Source of the DNA: Viola odorata
Taxonomy: Eukaryota > Streptophyta > Magnoliopsida > Malpighiales > Violaceae
Length of the DNA: 64,000 bases
Assembly (NCBI GenBank): GCA_963691705.1
Contig: OY829542.1
Location: 63,140,427-63,204,426, forward strand
Direction: 5' to 3'
The position numbers were made by a program, and so were the translations under genes. This document shows positions 25,633 to 36,386 of the stretch, piece after piece. The first letter of the stretch is position 1. Each line of letters starts with the position of its first letter. Below the pieces are notes generated by a model that saw nothing but the letters and a program-made list of their open reading frames with translations, was not told the origin of the DNA and made no database searches.

Positions 25633-25727
25633 CTTCTTTCTTGCCCGATTCCTCTAATTTACTCTCTCAAAACAAACTAACTTTTAATTTCCCTAATGAT
25701 CATATTTACATAAATATAGATCGAAAA

Positions 25728-27755
25728 ATGGGTCACCATTCTTGCTGCAATCAACAGAAGGTGAAGAGAGGGCTATGGTCGCCTGAAGAAGATGAGAAGC
25801 TCACTAGATACATCACCACTCATGGCTATGGCTGCTGGAGTGAAGTTCCTGAGAAAGCTGGTTTGAATTCGATCATCACATCTCTTCTCTCTACTCATCA
25901 ATTCTTTCTACATATATTTTTATTATCGCTTAATTAGTTAATTAAGTCGGTTCAACCATACTTGTAGTTCATAATAGAAGTTTTTGTTTTGCCAGGGCTA
26001 CAAAGATGTGGGAAGAGTTGTCGGTTGAGGTGGATTAATTATTTGAGGCCTGATATTAGAAGAGGAAGGTTTACTCCTGAGGAGGAGAAGTTGATAATTA
26101 GCCTTCATCGGGTTGTTGGAAACAGGTTTAATTAATTAATTACACATCCATGCATATTTGATCCTTTAAACTTACACTAACTACTATTGATTGTCTGTAC
26201 CACGCACTAATCCATTTTTCTAATTAATTAATGTTTTGCTTCAATCAAGAATCGCAGGCTTATGAATTTATGAAATTTTAAAATAAAACTTGAAAAATAA
26301 GTTTTGGGTTTTTGGCACATAACTTGAATTCCATAAAATAATAATTTAAAATTAGGTCTTTACGCAGCTTTCAACTAGCTACATATATTGGGTGCTGTTT
26401 AGAAAGCCATATCAGATGTTGAGATGCACATTTTCAGTCGAAGCTGCGACCCAATACATGCATTGAATGAAGTCTTTCAACAACAACATTTTGCTTCACA
26501 TTTACTTTTTGATTTTTTTTTTCAAAAGCTATTTGGTAACCTGATCATTATATTGAGTGCCGATTATTCTGGGTTAGAGTCGGGTATGACCTAGAAGGGC
26601 GGTAAATCTGTCCCTCATAAGTTTTAACACAACTGCATATTCAATACTCTAGCCTGAGATTTTTAATTAAACTTAAACAACTACCTGATTAATTATTTAA
26701 ATGTACTTGCTAGTAGCATTAATTAACAAAATAGAAATATTGCTTCTTCTTCTATTTTGAAAAAAACAAGAGTTAAACTTATACTTCATCAAATTAAACT
26801 CTAGTAATTAATAGCATTCTTAATTAGTTCTCTGACAATACTCGAGTAGTATTAATTAGTTTTCTGCTCGAAAGAGTCAGAGATAACACTTGAACAAAAA
26901 TTAAAAGCACAAATCCTTGCATATGTGTTTCTTAGTCATGAAAAATGACATGTATTAGTGTGATTCTAATGCAGATGGGCTCACATAGCAAGCCATTTGC
27001 CAGGAAGAACAGACAATGAGATAAAGAACTATTGGAATTCATGGATAAAAAAAAAGATAAGAAAACGTTCTCCATCTTCAGCAGCAATCACCACTACAAC
27101 AAAGGTTACTACAAGTATGGATCATTCCCACGTAAGTTATCCCTCACCCCAACTACAGAATAATATAGTCCATCAAGATTTCCCAACAAGATTGCCTCAA
27201 CTCCATCAAGAAACCCTATTCTCTTCCACAACTGCTCCCCTATTTATGTTCGACGACGCTACTACTAACATTCCATCGTCACTCGAAGCAATCGCGGATC
27301 GAGGGGAGAACTTGTTTCAGGGATCTACAAACTTCAGCCAAGAAACTTGGGATCATCATCATCATCATCATCACCACCCTCATAATATTGTTCAAGCTAC
27401 GGCCGGGATGCAATTAATACCATCTTCTTTTAGTATTGGGGATATGGAAGATGCTAATAACTACTTGCCACCTTTGATTGAGACTATGGATCATAACATT
27501 GTCCCAATTCATAATCAAATGCAATCTTTTAGCATAAATGAGGAAGGGGATGAGATGGGTTTGGAATGCTTGCAAAGGGAAGATCGTCACTTGAATATTG
27601 ATTGGATGGAGTCACAACAATGTTCCAATTTCTTGTTTTGGGAGAGTGTTCATGGCACAATTGGTGATGGAGGAGGAGACATTGTTGCACCTACTAATTG
27701 TTCAGCTAATATGGGGACTAATACTACACTTTCTTCTTTCCCTTCGTCGTTATGA
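25728..27755 (+). CDS. R2R3-MYB transcription factor
   Basis: Three exons: 25728-25860 (133 nt), 25996-26125 (130 nt) and 26975-27755. All splice sites are GT..AG; the product is 347 residues. Exon sizes of 133 and 130 are the standard R2R3-MYB pattern. The R2 repeat has regularly spaced tryptophans in [22 protein letters not shown] and LRWINYL. R3 follows with [11 protein letters not shown], then [20 protein letters not shown] and [10 protein letters not shown]. The start [15 protein letters not shown] fits the family. From memory the DNA-binding region is closest to Arabidopsis MYB26/MYB67-like proteins, some of which act in anther wall thickening; orthology is not shown. The C-terminal 230 residues are low-complexity, rich in Ser, Thr and Asn, with an eight-histidine run from a CAT repeat near 27356-27380. 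The second intron is 849 bp. No lesion is visible. Confidence 0.95.
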
Positions 27756-27759
27756 AAGA

Positions 27760-29190
27760 GATATTTATGTCCGCGCTTGCTGTGAATGCTCCACTTTTAC
27801 CCGAAGCTTAATTTCTATAGAGCTTTCGGGTCAAGAATGGTCGATTTCTTTTTCCTTTCTTTTTGACTTGCCAGAGTTGAGAGTTGTGAGAAAAATGTGG
27901 TCGAAATGAGGTGAAGTATATATTAATTTGTGTTAATTTGTTTTCGTGTTTGGAGATTACAGAAGAGAAGAGGAAGCAATAAAGACAACGCAAACAAGGA
28001 GTTCAGAGAGTCGACGGTTATGATAATTAATGATAATGAGTTAATTAATTTAATTAATTAACCCTTCAATTTGATCCAATTCTCTCACTGTGTTAGTATC
28101 TTTTTATCATTGTTTTTGAGTGATTTTAATTTGAATCCTATTGGAATATAACCATATACATCATAATCTTACTAACTAATAATAATTATATTTGCACATG
28201 ACCCTATAAGAGAAAAATTGCATATAATATATAATTGCTTCGTACAAAATCATTGAATATATAGTCTTTTATTTAAAAGTTGAGAATGTCAAACCATTCA
28301 CACCAATCATTTATTTATAAATAATCAATAAAATCAAAGACAAACTACATTAAAAAACTCTACGGTTTACAAAATTGTTCCACTTCCCCTTGATGAGCCG
28401 GTTTGAAAAAGTTGATGAGTTGGCTTCAATACGTTATTCATTAACATTAGAAGACGGATACCGAGTTCTAAACATTTAACCTTATCCACTCATTTATCAT
28501 TTAAAAGCTTAATCCATTCTTAAAGTAAATACCTTATTAATTTAAACTTCAGAGTACAATCTCTAGTAGAAATTCTAAAAACTTGTAGGTGTGAATTTCA
28601 TTTGATCCGTCTAAAAAGAAATAAAACTCAATCATATTTTCCACCCAACAAATTAGTGTGTGTTTTATGCAAGTAGGATCAGATAACGATACACTGTGTT
28701 TTAGGTTGAAATCTCTACCTTCGGGCATGTCTATAGAATGGGTTAATGACAAAAATATTGTTTTCCTTTATTGATTAATTTAGTCCTCATATTTGTAAAA
28801 GGTTTCTAAACAAACTCTACTTTAATAATTAATTTAATCACCTTGTTCGTAATTTTTTTTAATCAAACCACTACATGACATCTCATATTTTTGTACGTGT
28901 TTGTTAATTTGGTCAAACTAAAACCTACATAATTATTCATTCTACTATTTTTTATACAATTCATTATGAATGATGAATCAAATTTCGTGCTTAAAATTGT
29001 CTGATTCAACTTACCTTTACTATTATTATTTTTTGGATTCACTTTTGGTTTCTAAAGTAATTATATATTATGTAATAATTAATTTGAAGCCTCTAAAGTA
29101 ATTATATACTATTGTAAGAATTAATTTTAATTCTCAACCCAATCTCAACTAGTGGTGATGAATATAAGGAAACAAATAGAAATAAAGAAT
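27760..29190. other. Intergenic DNA between MYB and eS10 genes
   Basis: The first 200-300 bp are probably the MYB 3' untranslated region. The rest is AT-rich with TTAATTAA-like runs near 28040. No gene or recognisable mobile element. Confidence 0.5.
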
Positions 29191-29198
29191 GGACCATC

Positions 29199-29280
29199 AG
29201 AAGCCCAATCCATATAGCCCACGCAAGCATATCCAGCTATAAAATTGCACACAATAGTTGCTAGGGTTTTTATCTCTAAA
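29199..29280 (+). promoter_or_regulatory. Ribosomal-protein-type promoter elements
   Basis: Two GCCCA motifs (29203-29207 and 29217-29221, site II-like) are followed by a telo-box TAGGGTTT at 29272-29279. All lie within 160 bp of the eS10 start codon. Site II plus telo-box is a known combination in plant promoters for ribosomal proteins and suggests expression tied to cell growth. Confidence 0.65.
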
Positions 29281-29356
29281 ACCTAAAGCAGGACTGAAAC
29301 CTGCGCCTCTCCTTATTTTCTTGCTGCCGTCGCACTTCTTCTCATCCGAAGAAATC

Positions 29357-30537
29357 ATGGTAACTCTCCTCTCTCACTCTATTCTCTGTAGCGTCTACCA
29401 ATTCACTTGCTAAGCATATGTATTATGTTCGCTTCCAATCGATTTATTTTCATCCTTTTTTCAGATCATTTCAGAGAAGAATCGTCGCGAGATCTCCAAA
29501 TACCTCTTCCAAGGTAAACCCGAACACATTCTCGTGTATGTCTTCGTGTCTTGAATTTGATATTTGGTGAGGTTTTTGATTGGCGTTTTTGGGTTTTCTT
29601 TTTCGTATCTGTCAGAGGGTGTCTGCTATGCTAAGAAGGATTTTAACTTGGCGAAGCACCCGGACATTGATGTCCCCAATTTGCAAGTAATCAAGTTGAT
29701 GCAGAGTTTTAAGTCCAAGGAGTATGTGCGCGAAACCTTCGCCTGGATGCATTACTACTGGTATTTGACGAACGAAGGGATTGAGTTCTTGAGGGCTTAT
29801 CTTAACTTGCCATCTGAAATTGTGCCTGCGACTTTGAAGAAACAAGCTAAGCCCGGTGGTGGCAGGCCATTTGGAGGTGGCCCAGGCGGTGATCGCCCAA
29901 GGTATTCAAACTATCCTTTTATGTGTTTTAGGTTCATTTATTATTATGTTATTTTTGTCCTTGTTTTTTGTAGTGTCGTGGTTTATGGTGTTTCTGTTTC
30001 TTGTTCATTGGATGTCATTTGTATTGATGTTTGGTCCAATATTCTCCATTTTCAGGGGCCCATCTCGTTTTGATGGAGAAAGGAGATTTGGAGATCGGGA
30101 TGGGTATCGCGGAGGACCTCGTGGACCTCCTGGAGAGTTCGGTGACAAGGGTGTGCCTCCTGCTGACTACAGACCTTCTTTTGGAGTAAGTGTCACTTTA
30201 CATTATGTGTGCTCTTGAAATTAAGAACAGTAGATAAGTAGCTTTTTGCAATAAGGTTCTTTTGTTCATTCTTTCTTTGATTTAGTAGTGTAGAGTGGTT
30301 CAAAGTGTTTTTTATATGTGATTGTAGCACTGCTTAAATAATGATTCTGGTGATATGATTTCATGGGATTGTAGTTATGATTAGATGAAGTAGATTTAGA
30401 AGATTAAGATGTTCTTTGGTACTTAACTTTCTTGCTGCCCAAAATTGCAGAGTGGTGCTGGTTCAAGGCCTGGATTTGGTCGTGGTGGCGGTGGGGCTGC
30501 ATTTGGTGCAGGACCTGCTAGCTCGAATCTCCCTTGA
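29357..30537 (+). CDS. RPS10: 40S ribosomal protein eS10
   Basis: Five coding exons read as 29357-29359 (ATG only), 29465-29513, 29616-29901, 30056-30185 and 30451-30537. They give 184 residues and end with TGA at 30535-30537. All introns are GT..AG. The product starts [20 protein letters not shown] and contains [20 protein letters not shown] and [20 protein letters not shown], the core S10 winged-helix fold. It then has the long Gly/Arg/Pro-rich C-terminal tail ([18 protein letters not shown]) typical of plants. The protein sits in the small ribosomal subunit near the mRNA entry side. Length and order match plant homologues as I remember them. The first intron directly after the start codon makes the promoter-proximal gene structure compact. 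Phases add up exactly (468 plus 87 nt), so the model is well supported. Confidence 0.96.
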
Positions 30538-30889
30538 GATCAGTTGCAAGAGTGGCCAGTGCTGATTCGCTACATTTTAATTAGCTCTTGTGATGGAGGT
30601 TATGCTGCCTGGGATTTATATTTTTAACAATTTTGTTGTCTTTGCATCTCGACAGTTGAATCTTTAGAACTACTGTTTGTTGAATATTATTAAATGTCTT
30701 AGTCTTGTTCCCCTAAGGATTTGAATGATATTCTGCGATCTTCCATCTTGTTTAATTTAATTCTATGTTTGTTTCTGCCTGGAATGTGGTCTTGGTTTGA
30801 ATATTATGAGATTGGTGAAGTGTTGCAGATTTGAAATGCGATGCAAGAAATGAAACTTATTTGTTTAGAATGCGTGATTAGCGGGTGAT

Positions 30890-31043
30890 TAAGTAAAGAA
30901 GTAACTAGTTATATTTTCCCCCGTATCCTGTAATTACTAGCCAGGCAATTTAGCTCTTAGTGGTGGATTGACACTGAAAAATGATGACCTCACACCTCAG
31001 TGGTGGTTCAGTTGTGAACAAAAAACGAAGTGACTGTTATGTG
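30890..31043 (+). repeat. 154-bp perfect direct repeat, copy 1
   Basis: Identical base for base to 32274-32427. It starts TAAGTAAAGAAG and ends GACTGTTATGTG, lies about 350 bp past the eS10 stop codon and is non-coding. Confidence 0.93.
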
Positions 31044-32273
31044 CCTGTTTGGCCTCATGGGTTGGGTTGGGTTGGGAAAATCACTTTTCCAACCCAAAAG
31101 CAGTTAAAAAGTGTTTGGTAAATCAAACGTTTTAAGAATCACTTCTCCAAAACCTTAGAAATGGTCAGTTTTGAAGAAGCTTCAAATCCTTGCTTTTCCA
31201 AAACCATAGGTTTCAAGAGAAACACGCGAAGCAGATTTTACTGTTGAGAGTTTAATGAAACTCTCAAAAACCCAATTTTACCCTCTTCGTTGCAGTCGTT
31301 CCTTCTTCTTCCCTCACGCATTCGTTCCTTCTTCGGCCATTTCTGTGCCTGTTCGTTGCAGTCGTTCCTTCTTCTTCTTCTTGTTTTTTTGTTTGGTGAT
31401 ATGGGTTTGTCTATTTATATGTATTGGATGTTTTTGATTTGTTGGATTGCTGCTGTATTGAGCATGGAAGCTTCAGTGCTGGATTTGATTGGCTTTGGAT
31501 CTGGAAATAATTTTGCAGGAAAGGGAAAAGAGATGAAGATTTGATTGGCTTTGGATCTCGAAATGGTTTTGCAGGAAAGGAAAAAGAGATGAAGATTTGA
31601 TTGGCTTTGGATCTGGAAATGGTTTTGCAGGAAAGGGAAAAGAGATGAAGAAGATGGCTAAATTGATTAAAAACATGGTCGTTGGATCGGTCTTGCCAAA
31701 AAGGTAAGATGATCCAACGGTGAGGATGAAAGTGGAAGGAAAAAAGACTATAATTATTTAATTAGTTCGAGTTATTGGTACGAGAAGTCTCGCTAAAAAT
31801 AAATAAAAATCTGAACGGAAAATACCGAAAGAATTAATAAAAAAAGTGTTGTTGGAACAAAATTGTAACATAATTTTTTATTATAAATAAAATATTAATT
31901 ATTTGTTTACAGAATATCTATATAGAGTTTGCAAAAAAATTAATATAATGCTTTAAACCATGATATTAATAACTTATATTTTTTATGGTATTAATAAGTT
32001 TAATTTAATTTATGATATTAGATAAATATTATGCGGTAGATGTTAGATTATAAATAAATTGATTAAAAACAAATATAAAGATACTAAAAAAATTAATTCT
32101 AACACTTAAAATGAATTATGCCCTTTATAGTCATTTTACATACCAACCATAGTTTTAACAACAGTTTTTACCAAACACCATAAACAACTTCTAATATCTC
32201 ACAGCACTTTTAAAAAAATGTTACCAAACAGCATACTGATTTTTACAGAAGTGATTTTCATACAGCACTTATC
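31044..32273. repeat. 1.23 kb composite insertion between the direct repeats
   Basis: The left end (CCTGTTTGGCC) and the right end, with ACCAAACACCATAAACAACTTC, resemble the Harbinger-type MITEs at 11779 and 32435. The middle carries C/T-rich DNA with a duplicated TCGTTGCAGTCGTTCC word (near 31286 and 31354), a 56-bp tandem repeat, and a segment at about 31745-31835 related to 22560-22655. The 84-codon frame at 31290-31544 runs into the tandem repeat and is not a gene. Confidence 0.6.
31485..31652. repeat. 56-bp tandem repeat, three copies
   Basis: Unit starts TTGATTGGCTTTGGATCT and ends near AGAGATGAAGA; copies at 31485, 31541 and 31597 differ at only a few bases. The unit is not a multiple of three, so it does not encode a peptide repeat. 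Confidence 0.92.
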
Positions 32274-32427
32274 TAAGTAAAGAAGTAACTAGTTATATTT
32301 TCCCCCGTATCCTGTAATTACTAGCCAGGCAATTTAGCTCTTAGTGGTGGATTGACACTGAAAAATGATGACCTCACACCTCAGTGGTGGTTCAGTTGTG
32401 AACAAAAAACGAAGTGACTGTTATGTG
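32274..32427 (+). repeat. 154-bp perfect direct repeat, copy 2
   Basis: Second copy of the sequence at 30890-31043, exactly 1384 bp downstream. It is followed after seven bases by another MITE. Confidence 0.93.
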
Positions 32428-32434
32428 TTATTAA

Positions 32435-32918
32435 GTGTGTGTTTGGGAGTCTGGGTTGTACCCAACCCAGCATTCCCGGAATGAAATGACAAGAATGGTG
32501 TTTGGTAAACACCATTCAATAAATGAAAAAGTGCATTTTTCGATGGCCAACGGAAAAAAACAGGGGTTTGTAGAATGGAGCAAATGGGAGTTAGATTTGT
32601 CCTTCTCTTTTTTTTTTTTACTTTTTCATTTCATTTTAATTTTTTTACTTTATATAACCAACAAAATAAATTAAAAACTACCACAATAAAATTTTTATTT
32701 CAAGATAAGTAATTTTAGATCCATTTTTTCTATTTTTATTAATTTTTTAAAAATGGGTTTTATGCCCTTTATGGTCATTTTACTAAACACCTCAGATATC
32801 TTACAATACTTTTAATTTTTTTTACCAAACAGCACACTCCGTTTTCCAAAAGTCATTTTCTCACCCAACTTTTACTCACAGAACTTTTTCCCACTAAACC
32901 GGAACGACAAACAGACCC
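32435..32918. repeat. Harbinger-type MITE
   Basis: Flanked by TAA at 32432-32434 and 32919-32921. The left end is GTGTGTGTTTGGG and the right end is GGAACGACAAACAGACCC. Internal blocks (AAATTAAAAACTACCACAAT and others) are shared with 11779-12281 and 12285-12764. Non-coding. Confidence 0.78.
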
Positions 32919-33309
32919 TAAATTTGTTGTAGTTTTTACTTTTTACTGTAAAGTCACTGGTATGAGCTGTGTATGTTTTTTTCCATTTTGCTCTCATCTC
33001 CAATGATGAAACGATCATTTCCATCATCTCGTCCTAACTTCATCGTCGATGAACCAAATGTGTTCGGATCGGCGATGGTGAGACTAGAACCAGAAGTGCA
33101 GTATTATAGAGCAATAGAACCAAGACCTTCACAGATTTCTCATTCTTATCTGCCTCACCCTTGCTACTTCCTAGAATTTCCTTCATCGTCTTGCGTCTAT
33201 ATAGGATCTAAAAGAGATTTCATCTACTCCATTATTTAACTTCATCCCTTCCTTTGGTTGTTTCATCTGTTTCACAGCATACTTTCTCGATGTCTGGTTG
33301 CTTAAACTG

Positions 33310-33590
33310 TTTCACAGCATGGCATCGATCATGAAGAGAACTTCATAGCCCCTCCTCGTGAGCCAGCTTTTCTCGGTCACCTGAGCAAATCAGCTAGTTT
33401 TTCATGGATACCCAACCCCAACTATAAGTCTATCCTTGATTTCAGCTATTTCATTGAACATCTCAGTGCATTTCTTCACCAAGTTCTTGATCACATTGAG
33501 AATTAATCCTGTTCGACCTGCTGCAAAATTGCTAGAGAAATGTTGAGTGGTAGATCATCAGAATCGAAAACACCTTCTTCCTTGAACAAA
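33310..33590 (-). pseudogene. HSP90 pseudogene fragment
   Basis: On the minus strand, pieces of cytosolic HSP90 middle and C-terminal regions can be read in the right order. SDDLPLNIS comes first (about 33551-33580), then VIKNLVKKCTEMFNEIAEIK (about 33450-33500), then a short KLADLLR-like piece, then RGYEVLFMIDAM near 33320. Frameshifts and deletions separate them and no start or stop is kept. The SDDLPLNIS and NLVKKC blocks are continuous apart from a shift, so the piece could be processed or genomic in origin. It cannot encode a working chaperone. Confidence 0.75.
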
Positions 33591-34149
33591 ACTACTCATA
33601 ATCCTCAGTACAGAATATATAAACCAACACAGCATCACCTTCATTATTGGTTTAGAATTAAAATTAAATAAATGGGTAACACTACAGTCCAGTTCGGTCA
33701 AATTCAAAGATGGACTCAAAAACCACCCGATATCTTAAGGAACCGGATTTGAACCAAATCAAATAGTTCCTATTTTAGAAAATGGTTTTCAGTTTTAGAA
33801 AACGCTTTTATTTTAGACACAAAAAATCTATTTTAGAAAATATTTTTTGAAACTTATTAGGGTTTGTCCGGTTGCTGTTTTTTTTCTTGACTTTTGAAAC
33901 ACAAAAAGAAAATAACAAACCACTTTTTCTGGTTTTTAAAATTATGTTTTGTTTTCATAAATTGTTCACTTAAAATAAAAAATTATTTCACCAAACACGT
34001 TTTATGTTTTTCTTTAAAAAAAATAAAATAAAAATAAAACGATAACGACAAGCTCTTAGAAAGCCGTTTTCTATTTTCTATTTAAGAAAACAGGTTTTTT
34101 TTATTTCATAATTGTTTTGTGATTTTCAAAACTATTTTTTAAATTTAAA

Positions 34150-35139
34150 AAAACAACATTTTTCGAAAATTAGGAAATGGCATTCTGTCTTTAAAACCTA
34201 TCATCATCATACCCGAAAACCCTTCGCGCTTATTCGTCAGCCTACTCATGATGGTCAACCCTGCTTAGAATTCAAACTTGTAGTTCCCAAAGAATTTGAG
34301 GGACGGAAAAACTTCATCAGAAGCATGGAATTAGGGCTCGATTTCGATCAATGTCTGCCCCCTTATCCTGTTCCTTTTCCTCATGCACCATGGACTAGTA
34401 ACTAGCGCGTCTTAGCTTCGCATCATGACTTGTTTTTATTAACTATGCAATCCAATCACCAGGCAACAGATCCTTCTCCCCCACTTCCCAGACAAATATT
34501 TCGAGTACTACGGGTCCAAATACCAGTGTCTTTTTCGGGCTCGTTTTCGAGCACAAGCATCACTACCACGGGAAATTCAGAGTGGCCGCGTTCTCAAGCG
34601 CTATTCTCAAGGTGCGTCGCCTTCGGCCTCCTTTACAATGTTGGTGTTCTTCTCTGAAACAAACCAACGGAGTGCGTCGGAGTTGGATGTATTAAACCCT
34701 TTCCATTATCGTTCCATCACCACCTATTCACCCAAATCAGTGGTTTGCAATGGTGTCATGCATTGGCTCGCTGTACGCGCCAACACAATGCTTCTTGTCT
34801 CCTCCAACCTAACCGGATCACAAACCACGGATTTACGTTACTGATGTACCGAGCGTGGCAGCCAGTGATGCGATTGGAGCTCCTACCATTGGTCTTGGAG
34901 AGTGTCAAGGGTCGTTGCGATTAGTGCATTTGGTGAGTCGATGGATTCTTAACCTTCCCATCACCTTAAGAGTTTGGGAACTCAAGAACTCGAATGATAC
35001 TAGTACTGGAGAATGGATTCTGAAGCATGAGGTTAGTATGGAGGAGGTCATTGTTGGATATGCAGGTAATAGGATCATGCCGGAGATAAAGATCATTACA
35101 GTACTAGTGAAGTTAGTAAACAACTTGCACATGACGTAA
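34150..35139 (+). pseudogene. F-box protein with F-box-associated domain, frameshifted
   Basis: Fragments in different frames together resemble the C-terminal F-box-associated region of a plant F-box protein. In order they are RKPFALIRQPTHDGQPCLEF (about 34215-34275), a GLVFEH-type piece near 34530, and FFSETNQRSASELDVLNPFH followed by SVVCNGVMHWLAV (34650-34790). The last is VPSVAASDAIGAPTIGLGEC through TLRVWELKN (about 34840-34995). At least two frameshifts are needed, one close to 34835, where the frame ending DLRY meets the frame reading YVTDVPSV. The F-box itself is not evident upstream, where the sequence is T/A-rich. The homology is recognised by the motif SVVCNGVMHWL and the pattern GECQGSLRLV..LRVWEL. 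The piece is probably an unprocessed relic. Confidence 0.7.
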
Positions 35140-35553
35140 GCATCTAAAAAATGAATTAGAAGAGCCATTTTTCAGCATGTCATCAAAATGAAAACTTAGT
35201 GCAAAAATCAGAGGTATTATTCACATGAATCATCTAAAAATAAGAGGTTTTTTCCTTGACAATGGTATCATTCCCTACTTTCCTTACACTCGGATCAAAT
35301 CCCCCACCATCTGCCAACGAAAAACAAGAATAAAAAGGTAGAAGAGCTGAGCCCTACCACCAAAAAGATAAAGGAAGACAAGAAAAGTGGAGTATCTTGT
35401 AGAAGTATTCAATACGAGCCGTGGTAAAAGGAAGGAGAGAACTCCTAGATGAAGACATTGTTGTTTAGCACATTGAGGCATTTCCATCACCAGCACTACT
35501 CTAGTATACCTGTATACACACACACTAGCTACGGACCTGTCCAGAGAGGAATG

Positions 35554-35579
35554 CGCCCCACCCCCCCCACCCCCCGCCC
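35554..35579 (-). promoter_or_regulatory. Predicted G-quadruplex sequence
   Basis: On the minus strand four G-runs (3, 6, 8 and 4) are separated by single bases, the pattern of a very stable parallel quadruplex. It lies about 210 bp beyond the stop codon of the RING gene, on that gene's sense strand, so it may fall in its 3' untranslated region. Confidence 0.7.
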
Positions 35580-35787
35580 TCTCATTTCATTTCCTTTTCA
35601 AATTACTGTTGTTTGAGGTAATCAAGGTATCTAACAATCACCCTGGAAAAAGAAAAAAGAAAAAGCTATACCCAAAACTGTGGCAAACTCGAATGAAACT
35701 CAAAACTATAATGCACTACTAACTTCGGCTTCTTAATCTTCAATCTAGACATCACACAAGATGAAATTTGAAAAGTTTTTGCAGTTG

Positions 35788-36101
35788 CTAATCAATAGGA
35801 GGGTGGTCAATAATCATATCCTGCATTAGATGAAAGAACCAACCATTTATTATGCATTTGATGAAAGAGGTGATAATATTGTAAGAGCAGTTGTATTTTG
35901 AGGCAAACCTTATCACAAACAGGACATGTGTCACTTCTTTCCATCCATTCAAGAATACAAGCAAGGTGAAAATGATGCTCGCATTTTGTGGTAATTTTTG
36001 GATTCTCCACATCATACTCTGCAGGGAAGAAAGGAAGAAAGGAAGAAAGGACAAAAATTTAATGTGCTTCATTACTGGCAGAAGAGACAACTTGCAAGAT
36101 A
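35788..36101 (-). CDS. RING-H2 E3 ubiquitin ligase, 3' exons (partial)
   Basis: Two minus-strand exons are clear: 35909-36018 and the last exon 35788-35820, joined by a GT..AG intron. The translated end reads EYDVENPKITTKCEHHFHLA, then CILEWMERSDTCPVCDK, then DMIIDHPPID and a stop. This is the second half of a C3H2C3 RING finger: Cys, His, His, Cys and the CPVC pair are all present. It resembles plant proteins of the At3g02290 type, in which the RING is C-terminal. The first RING cysteines (CPICLEEY) and the N-terminal part must lie upstream, in or beyond the N gap. RING proteins of this kind pass ubiquitin from an E2 to a target. Completeness and expression cannot be judged. 36019-36101 is intron ending in CTGCAG with a repeated GGAAGAAA tract. 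Confidence 0.8.
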
Positions 36102-36301
36102 NNNNNNNNNNNNNNNNNNNNNNNNNNNNNNNNNNNNNNNNNNNNNNNNNNNNNNNNNNNNNNNNNNNNNNNNNNNNNNNNNNNNNNNNNNNNNNNNNNN
36201 NNNNNNNNNNNNNNNNNNNNNNNNNNNNNNNNNNNNNNNNNNNNNNNNNNNNNNNNNNNNNNNNNNNNNNNNNNNNNNNNNNNNNNNNNNNNNNNNNNNN
36301 N
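36102..36301. other. Assembly gap (200 N)
   Basis: Exactly 200 N; true length unknown. It removes part of the RING gene. Confidence 0.99.
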
Positions 36302-36386
36302 TGAAAGGGGAATCGGTTTTGTTTTTCAGTGGGAAAGGAAAGGGAATTAGGACTTTTCAGTGCTATTGTCTCGTTCGTTGTTATTC

